In this document: positions 14,549 to 20,845 of the stretch, piece by piece
How positions within the stretch are numbered: the stretch's first letter is position 1
Layout of the letters: every line of letters starts with the position of its first letter
The notes under the pieces: generated by a model
Told to the model about the DNA's origin: nothing
The model's database searches: none
What the model saw: the letters and a program-made list of their open reading frames with translations, nothing else
Made by a program: the position numbers and the translations under genes
DNA from: PALSA-1336 sp038203095
GTDB taxonomy: Bacteria > Patescibacteriota > Doudnabacteria > UBA920
Direction of reading: 5' to 3'
Length of the DNA stretch: 24,327 nucleotides
Assembly: GCA_038203095.1 (NCBI GenBank)
Contig: JBBREH010000019.1
Location: forward strand, 1-24,327

Positions 14549-15528
14549 TGTCATTAGCAAATACTATTTTAATAACAGGCGGCGCAGGGTTTATTGGCTC
14601 CAACTTCGCGCATTATTGGGTTAAAAACCATCCGAGCGATAATGTTATTATTTTGGATAAACTCACCTATGCCGGTAACCTTGAAAATTTGGCTGTCGTA
14701 AAAGATAAAATTACCTTTGCTAAAGACGACATTTGCGATCCGTCAGCAGTGAACCGAGTAATGCAAGGTGTTGATGTGGTAGTTCATTTTGCTGCCGAAA
14801 CCCACGTTGACCGTTCGATTTTGAAGGCTGATGATTTTGTTAGGACTAACGTTTTAGGTACGCAGGTTTTATTGGAAACTGCAAAAAAGCATCAAATTAA
14901 ACGCTTCCATCACGTTTCCACAGACGAAGTTTTTGGCTCTATTCCGCTCGACTCAAAAGAAAAGTGGACAGAAGCCTCGCCGTATAACCCACGCAGTCCG
15001 TACTCTGCAAGCAAGGCCGCTTCGGACCATTTAGTTCGTGTCTATTTTTATACTTACAATTTACCGGTAACTATTAGTAATTGTGCTAACAACATTGGCC
15101 CGTTTATGTTCCCAGAAAAATTAATTCCATTGGCGATTACTAATCTTTTGCAGGGTAAAAAAATCCCCGTTTATACCCCCGGTAATCAGGTACGTGAATG
15201 GTTGTTCGTTGAAGACCACTGCAGTGGAATTGAAGCGATTTTAGAAAAAGGCAAAATCGGCGAAACGTATTTTATCGGTCCCGACAATTCCGAATTTACC
15301 AATTTGGAAGTTATTAAAAAGCTTTTAAAAATAATGGACCGTGATGAATCTAATATAGAATTTGTTGTCGACCGCCCGGGCCACGACCAAAAATACGCGC
15401 TTGATCATTCTAAAATAACCAAAGATCTCGGCTGGATGCCAAAAGTTAAATTAGACGAAGCATTGGCAAAAACGGTAGAATGGTATGAAAGTAATGAGGC
15501 TTGGTGGAGAAATATAAAATCAGGTTAG
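14548..15528 (+). CDS. rfbB: dTDP-glucose 4,6-dehydratase
   Basis: RmlB/RfbB converts dTDP-glucose to dTDP-4-keto-6-deoxyglucose, the second step of dTDP-rhamnose and related deoxysugar synthesis. The 326-aa protein is an extended SDR: GGAGFIG (11-17) binds NAD, LTYAGN and HFAAETHVDRS are typical, and STDEV gives Thr125, Asp126 and Glu127. YSASK provides Tyr152 and Lys156, and NCANNIGPFMFPEKLIP matches the substrate-binding segment. RPGHDQKYALD near the C-terminus is also characteristic. It works with rfbA downstream; rfbC and rfbD are not in the window, so the final sugar cannot be named. It is coupled to the upstream pseudoprotease gene by a TAATG overlap. Confidence 0.96.
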   Translation: MSLANTILITGGAGFIGSNFAHYWVKNHPSDNVIILDKLTYAGNLENLAVVKDKITFAKDDICDPSAVNRVMQGVDVVVHFAAETHVDRSILKADDFVRTNVLGTQVLLETAKKHQIKRFHHVSTDEVFGSIPLDSKEKWTEASPYNPRSPYSASKAASDHLVRVYFYTYNLPVTISNCANNIGPFMFPEKLIPLAITNLLQGKKIPVYTPGNQVREWLFVEDHCSGIEAILEKGKIGETYFIGPDNSEFTNLEVIKKLLKIMDRDESNIEFVVDRPGHDQKYALDHSKITKDLGWMPKVKLDEALAKTVEWYESNEAWWRNIKSG

Positions 15529-15539
15529 AGCTGCGAAAG

Positions 15540-15567
15540 TTTGTAGGTTGTAGTTTTTAGTTTGTAG
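15540..15567. repeat. Left heptamer array (TTTGTAG x4)
   Basis: Four contiguous 7-bp units read TTTGTAG, GTTGTAG, TTTTTAG and TTTGTAG. The same word occurs as four inverted units on the far side of the S23 gene, 411 bases away. Confidence 0.75.
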
Positions 15568-15596
15568 GGTAAAAACCAATCATTAAATACAAACAT

Positions 15597-15956
15597 ATGA
15601 TAACATCATCGTATAAAGAATTAGTTGTATGGCAAAAGTCAATGGATTTGGTTATCGAAGTTTACCAGTTAACTAAGGAGTTTCCCAAAGAAGAAATTTA
15701 TGGACTAACATCTCAAATGAAGAGATCTGCTGTTTCAATCCCTTCTAATATTGCCGAGGGCAGTAGACGAAGTTCAAGAAAAGATTTTTGTAATTTTTTG
15801 TACCACGCTTATGGCTCCGGGGCAGAGTTGGAAACACAAGTAGAAATTTCAAAACGGCTATCTTTTGGTAAGGTTGATAAATACGAAAAAGTTAAATCTC
15901 TGTTGAATGAAGTCATGAGGATGCTGAATAAGTTTATTGATCAATTGGAGAAATAA
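15597..15956 (+). CDS. Four-helix-bundle protein, S23/IVP family
   Basis: This 119-aa protein matches the four-helix-bundle family first seen in 23S rRNA intervening sequences and related to the Avd accessory protein of diversity-generating retroelements. Recognisable segments are YKELVVWQKSMDLVIEVYQL, FPKEEIYGLTSQMKRSAVSI, PSNIAEGSRRSSRKDFCNFL and the GSGAELETQVEIS helix. The family forms pentameric helical barrels that can bind nucleic acid; its biological role is unclear. The gene interrupts the rfbB-rfbA pair and is bounded by inverted heptamer arrays, which suggests that it came in as a cassette. No reverse transcriptase or rRNA is near it. Confidence 0.93.
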   Translation: MITSSYKELVVWQKSMDLVIEVYQLTKEFPKEEIYGLTSQMKRSAVSIPSNIAEGSRRSSRKDFCNFLYHAYGSGAELETQVEISKRLSFGKVDKYEKVKSLLNEVMRMLNKFIDQLEK

Positions 15957-15978
15957 GGACATTATATGGGATCTGTGT

Positions 15979-16006
15979 CTACAAACTACAAACTAACCTC
16001 TACAAA
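15979..16006. repeat. Right heptamer array (CTACAAA x4, inverted)
   Basis: Units CTACAAA, CTACAAA, CTAACCT and CTACAAA are the inverse complement of the left array word. The array ends six bases before the rfbA start codon, so it occupies the rfbA ribosome-binding region. Confidence 0.75.
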
Positions 16007-16012
16007 CTGTAT

Positions 16013-16744
16013 ATGAAAGGCATAATTTTATCGGGTGGTAGCGGGAGCAGGCTAATGCCGCTGACTACGGTTACATCCAAACAACTTTTGCCAGTTTATA
16101 ATAAGCCGATGATTTTTTATCCGCTGGAAACTTTGCTGAAAGCGGGAATAAACGATATTTTGATAATTGTCGCTCCCGAGCACGCGGATGATTATTTAAA
16201 ACTTCTTGGCTCGGGAACGGAATTTGGTGCGCGTTTTACGTTTGAAGTTCAAGACAAGCCCGAAGGCTTGGCCCAGGCTTTTATTATTGCCGAAAATTTT
16301 ATTGGGAATGATGATGTTTGCATGATCCTTGGCGATAACATATTTGAGGATGACTTTTCGGGAATTATTAAGCATTTTAAAAGCGGTGGCCAGGTGTTTG
16401 CCAAAGAGGTCCATGATCCGGAACGTTTTGGGGTAGTAAAGTTTGATGAAAAAATGAACGCCGTGGCCATTGAGGAAAAGCCCAAAAAGTTTTTATCAAA
16501 TTTTGCCATCACGGGTCTATATTTATATGATAACCGAGTAGTGGCCGCGGCCAAACAGGTTAAGCCTTCGGCCAGAGGAGAGCTGGAAATTACCGAATTA
16601 CACAACTGGTATTTGAAGCAAAATCAGTTAAAAGTCGACATTGTCAAAGGCGAGTGGCTGGATGCAGGGACCTTTGAAAGCTTATTTAAAGCAGGAGAGC
16701 TGGCGAGAAAGAAATTAATTGAAATTAGGAAATTAGGAAATTAG
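16013..16744 (+). CDS. rfbA: Glucose-1-phosphate thymidylyltransferase
   Basis: RmlA/RfbA joins glucose-1-phosphate and dTTP to dTDP-glucose, the substrate of the rfbB product. The 243-aa protein has the nucleotidyltransferase signature GGSGSRLMPLT (8-18), then SKQLLPVYNKPMIFYPLETL, the metal-binding LGDNIFEDD, VHDPERFGVVKFD and IEEKPKKFLSNFAITGLYLYD. EWLDAGTFESL ends the core. It is the short form: longer enterobacterial enzymes reach about 290 aa with an extra C-terminal allosteric segment. The last residues (IEIRKLGN) and the stop codon are encoded by the (GAAATTAG)n repeat, so the original C-terminus may have been altered. Confidence 0.95.
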   Translation: MKGIILSGGSGSRLMPLTTVTSKQLLPVYNKPMIFYPLETLLKAGINDILIIVAPEHADDYLKLLGSGTEFGARFTFEVQDKPEGLAQAFIIAENFIGNDDVCMILGDNIFEDDFSGIIKHFKSGGQVFAKEVHDPERFGVVKFDEKMNAVAIEEKPKKFLSNFAITGLYLYDNRVVAAAKQVKPSARGELEITELHNWYLKQNQLKVDIVKGEWLDAGTFESLFKAGELARKKLIEIRKLGN

Positions 16745-16760
16745 GAAATTAGGAAATTAG
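16721..16760. repeat. (GAAATTAG)x5 tandem octamer over the rfbA stop codon
   Basis: Five perfect 8-bp copies run without a gap. The TAG of rfbA lies in the third copy. Inverted AATTTC words follow at about 16780-16803, just before the next start codon. Confidence 0.85.
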
Positions 16761-16812
16761 GAACAATAAGCAAAGCAGTAATTTCCCAATTTCTACAAAT
16801 TTCAATAGCAAT

Positions 16813-17805
16813 ATGACTCAAAAAACTCACAAAATTATTTTTGCTCTGTTGAACTTGATAGTTCTACTTGGCGCTCTTGAAGCGTTAATTAAAATTATCA
16901 ACCTGAACCAAATACAAATTTATTTTGGTACAGCATATTACATTAGCCTATTTTTTTTGTTGCAAATTGTTTTTTTGTATGATTTACATTTTAAAATCCC
17001 CGGCAGTTTTAACCGGGCCGTGTTAAAGCACCAAAATATTCCCCACTGGTTTTTAAAAGCTTTTAAAATATTTTTTTCTGCTCTGCATGGCCGTTTGTGC
17101 CACTTCGTGGAGATTAAATTTTGGAAATATTGGGTAAATTATCTAATTTTACCCGGAATAATTTTTTGGTCAACAGTCAGCATTTTTTTCATTAATTTGG
17201 GCAATGTTAAACTACAACAGATTTTTGCCATGCTTTCCGGTGCCGCGTTATTTGTTAATTACATTTATTTAAAAGAAATATTTTCAAGAAAAAAAGAAAT
17301 TGTTGACCCGGATATTTTTGCCGTAATGTCCGTGGTAAAAATTTATGCTTCCGCCTTGGCTTATGGAGTGGCAGTTGCGCTAATAAGAAGAGATTGTCAA
17401 AGCGAAATTTATTTAATTAGTGGCAGTTTTTTTCTGACAATTTTAATGATTTCGCAAGCACTGTTTCAACACAAACTCGTAAATTTTAAAAATTTGTGCA
17501 TCTCGCTTTTAATCTCTATGGTTATGGCGATTTTGAGTTGGTTGGTGCTAGTTTTTTGGGGATATAATTATTTCACCGCCGGCATAGCTTTGGCGGCGGC
17601 TTATAATTTAATGTGGGCGATTTTTCATTATTATTTGGATCGGGCCTTAAGCTGGCGCGCACTTTGGGAAATTCTCATTATCAGCGCGATAATTGCCTCA
17701 ATGGTTTTTAGCGTAACCAATTTTAAAGCCAAGCTGCTTGACGGTTGCCAATATAAACTACAAATAACTACAAATAACTACAAATGTAAAAAGTTTGATT
17801 CGTAG
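16813..17805 (+). CDS. Multi-pass membrane protein, unknown function
   Basis: This 330-aa protein has about eight hydrophobic segments. The central part includes the cytosolic-looking loops KIFFSALHGRLCHFVEIKFWKYW, split across one amphipathic stretch, and LKEIFSRKKEIVDPDIF. No transporter or glycosyltransferase motif is recognisable. It is last in the plus-strand lgt-rfb run, 68 bases after rfbA, so an envelope role is possible but unproven. The C-terminal tail after the last helix (QITTNNYKCKKFDS) is encoded by a tandem ACTACAAATA repeat, so it probably does not belong to the ancestral protein. Confidence 0.75.
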   Translation: MTQKTHKIIFALLNLIVLLGALEALIKIINLNQIQIYFGTAYYISLFFLLQIVFLYDLHFKIPGSFNRAVLKHQNIPHWFLKAFKIFFSALHGRLCHFVEIKFWKYWVNYLILPGIIFWSTVSIFFINLGNVKLQQIFAMLSGAALFVNYIYLKEIFSRKKEIVDPDIFAVMSVVKIYASALAYGVAVALIRRDCQSEIYLISGSFFLTILMISQALFQHKLVNFKNLCISLLISMVMAILSWLVLVFWGYNYFTAGIALAAAYNLMWAIFHYYLDRALSWRALWEILIISAIIASMVFSVTNFKAKLLDGCQYKLQITTNNYKCKKFDS

Positions 17806-17839
17806 TCATTTGTAGTGCCCCTGTTGTAGTATTTGTAGC
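17757..17839. repeat. (ACTACAAATA)x3 decamer array with inverted copies at convergent gene ends
   Basis: Three decamers occupy 17757-17786. CATTTGTAGT at 17807-17816 is the exact complement of the third copy, and TATTTGTAGC at 17830-17839 matches the inverted word at nine of ten positions. The set spans the 3' end of the plus-strand membrane gene and abuts the stop codon of the minus-strand CAP gene. It could form a bidirectional stem-loop. Confidence 0.75.
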
Positions 17840-19009
17840 TTACATCCAATACATAAATGCCACCACAATAATTGAAATTATCAATAGAGCAAGGCTGTTA
17901 GTTTTTTTGTCTACTAAAACGGCATTAGCGTTAAAAGCGGATCTGATATCTATCAATAAAAAGATGAGCAAAGTAAAGCCGCAAATTAAAGCCAGATAAC
18001 GGTTAAATTGAACATTTTCAAAACTATTTTGTTTGCTTGAGCCTACAACACCGGGAGCTGCGGATTCCTGTAAATCCAGCGGAGTCGAAGTTTTTTGTAT
18101 TTTCTTTGAAGTTGCTGTTGAGTTTTGTTGCATATCTTGGTTTGGGGCTTGCGGCAGAGCAAAATTGCTGTTCGGGTTTGTGGATTCCGAATTTGCCCCC
18201 CTGATATGAATTGGCGTCGGTGGGGGCGCCGACTGTGTTTGTTCTGCTATTTTGACAGGGGAGAGAGGGGGTGTTGCGCGAGCGGGGATAGCCGCTATGG
18301 GGTGAACCGACGTTTTAGTCACAACTGGTTTAGGCTTAGTGGTCAACGGCGCATTACTAGCTGGTTTAGGTTTTATGGCTACTGGCTTGGCTTTTGCTGG
18401 AATGTTTGTGGTTGGCTTCACGGCCTGTTTTGGTGTGGCCGGTTTGGCTTTAGGAGGAGCCACCAATGTGCCAAAAGTATTGGCAATTGCTGAATGATAT
18501 TGGTTGGCGTTTTCGTCTCCGAAAGTCACGCCCATGCCTTGGTCGCGAAAACCTTCTTGTAAAACATTAGCGCGATGGGTCGGGCTGTTCATCCAGGCCG
18601 AGATTAAGCTGTCGGTATCAAAAAATTCTATAGCTAAATTTTCTCCTAGTTGTAAATAAGGGGTGTAACCACTGGCAACAATTTTATCCCAAATGTAGTG
18701 GCCGTCCGGGTCAACGTGGGCAAAATAATGCCGCGCCTGCATATCGTCAGTTTTGCTTTGTGCCGCGCCGCTTAATTTGAGGTTAGTATTCAGAGTTACC
18801 AAATTTCGTAAAGAACGCTGCTGATTGACCGCAGTCATAATATTTTCTATAGTCAAGTCCGAGGCTTGAATAAGTTGACGGTTGGGCTGAGCCAGTGCAA
18901 ATGACAGTTTAATAAAGAGAAACACCGCTAGTAAAACCGCAAATTTTTTAGGTTTATGAAAACCACGTCTTTCTGTCCTTGAGTCTGGGTTTTGTGAGGT
19001 ATTTGCCAT
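17840..19009 (-). CDS. CAP-domain (SCP/PR1-like) protein, membrane anchored
   Basis: I place the start at 19009 (389 aa) because AGGCG lies four bases upstream; the frame also opens at 19030. A basic N-terminus and one hydrophobic helix (about 23-40) precede a CAP domain (about 53-183) with YFAHVDPDG (His98), LGENLA (Glu123) and MNSPTHRANV (His145), the conserved cavity residues. A long Pro/Lys/Ala linker (about 184-330) follows, then two C-terminal hydrophobic helices (about 337-355 and 372-389). The CAP domain and linker should lie outside the cell, with the linker spanning the wall. CAP proteins bind small ligands or act on wall components; the role here is unknown. It diverges from the sortase gene through a shared promoter region. 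Confidence 0.88.
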   Translation of the reverse strand: MANTSQNPDSRTERRGFHKPKKFAVLLAVFLFIKLSFALAQPNRQLIQASDLTIENIMTAVNQQRSLRNLVTLNTNLKLSGAAQSKTDDMQARHYFAHVDPDGHYIWDKIVASGYTPYLQLGENLAIEFFDTDSLISAWMNSPTHRANVLQEGFRDQGMGVTFGDENANQYHSAIANTFGTLVAPPKAKPATPKQAVKPTTNIPAKAKPVAIKPKPASNAPLTTKPKPVVTKTSVHPIAAIPARATPPLSPVKIAEQTQSAPPPTPIHIRGANSESTNPNSNFALPQAPNQDMQQNSTATSKKIQKTSTPLDLQESAAPGVVGSSKQNSFENVQFNRYLALICGFTLLIFLLIDIRSAFNANAVLVDKKTNSLALLIISIIVVAFMYWM

Positions 19010-19042
19010 AAATCGCCTATATAGTAACATCTTTTCTATAAC

Positions 19043-19071
19043 TTGACAAATTTGTGCTTTTATGCTAATAT
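19043..19071 (+). promoter_or_regulatory. Predicted extended -10 promoter for the sortase gene
   Basis: Consensus TTGACA (19043-19048), a 17-base spacer and TAATAT (19066-19071) preceded by TGC give a strong predicted promoter with a start near 19078. Confidence 0.7.
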
Positions 19072-19097
19072 TAGGAGTTAATTTAATGCTGTTGCAA
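19068..19097 (-). promoter_or_regulatory. Predicted CAP gene promoter sharing the -10 palindrome
   Basis: On the minus strand, TTGCAA (19097-19092), an 18-base spacer and TAATAT (19073-19068) point toward the CAP gene. The -10 overlaps the plus-strand -10 because TAATATTA (19066-19073) is a palindrome. Confidence 0.5.
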
Positions 19098-19128
19098 ATT
19101 GATTGCTAATATTTAAGTGCCAATTACC

Positions 19129-20616
19129 ATGACTCAAGAAGTTATTCAAAAAAAATTTCCTGTAACCACTGCGGAAGTGGCACAAATGCTGGGTATTGAC
19201 TCAACCGGGCCTGATTTACCTTTGGGCACAATTGTTGAGCATAACAACGATTTACCGGTAGGGAATTTGCCAATTGCCGCGCCAATGGTTAAAAAAAATG
19301 TTGACAGTCATGACACTAATACTACAGTTGCTATTCATCCGGTTAATTCAACAAAGGGCAACGATTCACTAGAAACTCTTGGAGAAAAGCAGGCTCAAAG
19401 CCCAATTTACATTAGAGCCGCCAAAGCAGTTTTGCCTTACATTGTAGTTTTTGCGACCGGTCTGCTCTTATATTATTTCTTTTTTACCGGTGTAAATTTT
19501 ACTTCGTTTTTTAAAAGCCAACCTAAAGCCCAGACCCCAAAACAAACCGCTGTAAGCCAGCTTCAAACCCAGGATTTAACAGCCTATTATGCCTGGATTA
19601 AGGATTATTATTATGAGATTAATGACCCAAAATTAATTGATCCTGAAGCTGATAATTCAGGCAACGGTTTGACCAATTACCAAAAGTATTTATTAAATTT
19701 AAATCCAAAGGCGTTTAGCACTTTAGATAACGGCATTGGTGACGGTCAGGCTGTTTCTATGGGTGTAAATCCGCTTAGTGGAGGCGCTTTAACCGACGCG
19801 CAAAAAGCTATCACGGCTAAATATATAGATATCGAAGTTCTAATGAATAAGTTGATTTTAAATAAGTTGCAGCACCCGGAAGCGGTGGCTGGCGCGGGTA
19901 TTAGTGCCTCTGGGCAGGGATATGGTCAGTTTTCCGGTTCCCAGACTCAAAATAACCCTGCAATAAGCCAGAATCCTCAGGCAGTTAACCCTCAAGCCGT
20001 TAATCTACGAGGCTTAAACCTTTCTATGGCCAATAATTCAAATCCTTCCTTAAATCCCAGCCCAGCCCCAAATCTTAATTCCGGCACCCCCTCTAGTATT
20101 GTTGCCACTAGACCGGCAGTAGCACCTGTAACCGGCGTAAATATTGATGGTGTTGATCCCTTCTCAAACACCGAGGTTGCGGGACGGTTAGAAATTCCGA
20201 GCTTAAATATTAATGTGCCTCTAATTTGGACTAAAGATCCGAAAAATTTTGACAAGGATTTGCAGGCCGGTGTGGTTCATTACCCGGGCACTGCTTTGCC
20301 GGGCCAGATAGGCACCAGCTATATTTCCGGTCATTCCAGTAACTACTCCTGGGCAAAGGGCAGTTATAATAAGATTTTTTCCACTCTTGGAGACTTGGCA
20401 GACAATACCTCTTTTAAAATTACAGTGGTGCAAAAAAACGGCAAAGACGCCATATATCATTATGTTGTAACCCACCGTCAAGAATATTTACCGACCGACC
20501 AAGAACAATTTAAAGATACTAATGAATCTGTTGTCGCGCTTTCTACCTGTTGGCCGGTTAATTCCACGGCCAAAAGACTTGTGGTCTTTGGTGTGCTTAC
20601 CCAAGTTGAAAAATAG
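19129..20616 (+). CDS. Sortase with cytoplasmic N-terminus and TSP3-like repeats
   Basis: Sortases are membrane transpeptidases that cleave sorting signals and attach surface proteins. The 495-aa product has an unusually long cytoplasmic N-terminus (about 1-95), one TM helix (about 100-122), an extracellular segment with calcium-binding-like pieces (DPEADNSGNGLTNYQKYLL and LDNGIGDGQAVSMGVNPL, about 170-217), an Asn/Gln/Ser/Pro-rich linker and a C-terminal sortase domain (from about 345). The domain has SYISGHSSNYSW (His402), VALSTCWP (Cys474) and TAKRLVVFG (Arg483). I chose the ATG at 19129; a GTG at 19117 in the same frame is possible, and neither has a clear ribosome binding site. A giant surface protein follows. 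Confidence 0.9.
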   Translation: MTQEVIQKKFPVTTAEVAQMLGIDSTGPDLPLGTIVEHNNDLPVGNLPIAAPMVKKNVDSHDTNTTVAIHPVNSTKGNDSLETLGEKQAQSPIYIRAAKAVLPYIVVFATGLLLYYFFFTGVNFTSFFKSQPKAQTPKQTAVSQLQTQDLTAYYAWIKDYYYEINDPKLIDPEADNSGNGLTNYQKYLLNLNPKAFSTLDNGIGDGQAVSMGVNPLSGGALTDAQKAITAKYIDIEVLMNKLILNKLQHPEAVAGAGISASGQGYGQFSGSQTQNNPAISQNPQAVNPQAVNLRGLNLSMANNSNPSLNPSPAPNLNSGTPSSIVATRPAVAPVTGVNIDGVDPFSNTEVAGRLEIPSLNINVPLIWTKDPKNFDKDLQAGVVHYPGTALPGQIGTSYISGHSSNYSWAKGSYNKIFSTLGDLADNTSFKITVVQKNGKDAIYHYVVTHRQEYLPTDQEQFKDTNESVVALSTCWPVNSTAKRLVVFGVLTQVEK

Positions 20617-20719
20617 ACCTCTGATACGCAGATAGGGGACAGATGATACAGAAGGACTACTGATTATTTTTTCAATGATTGTGAAAATCACTTTAAAATG
20701 AGCACTTAAAATTTTTATT

Positions 20720-20733
20720 GGCTTAAAAAAGCC
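20720..20733 (+). terminator. Weak hairpin after the sortase gene
   Basis: GGCTT and AAGCC pair around four A's, with imperfect extension by TTTAT/ATAAA. The following ATAAATTT is only a partial T-tract, so termination here is uncertain. Confidence 0.3.
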
Positions 20734-20751
20734 ATAAATTTAAATAAGCAT

Positions 20752-20780
20752 TTGACAAAGACTGAAAAAGAATGTATAAT
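20752..20780 (+). promoter_or_regulatory. Perfect-consensus sigma70 promoter for the surface protein
   Basis: TTGACA (20752-20757), exactly 17 bases and TATAAT (20775-20780) match both consensus hexamers. The expected start near 20787 leaves a 59-nt leader before the ATG at 20846. Confidence 0.8.
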
Positions 20781-20845
20781 TTGGGGTTATCATTATTATT
20801 TCAAAATATTAACTTAATCAACCCAATTAATTTAAGCAAAACGCT

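Noticed and set aside
15597..15956. Diversity-generating retroelement accessory (Avd) gene
   Set aside because: No reverse transcriptase, template repeat or variable repeat is present nearby, so only the general S23/four-helix-bundle family is claimed.
16721..16760. CRISPR array or microsatellite-type regulatory repeat
   Set aside because: The units are 8 bp without spacers and no cas gene is near, so CRISPR is excluded; no regulatory site is recognisable.
19010..19030. CAP gene start at 19030 (MLLYRRF)
   Set aside because: The next ATG at 19009 has an AGGCG ribosome-binding-like site at good spacing; the upstream start has none as good, although it cannot be excluded.
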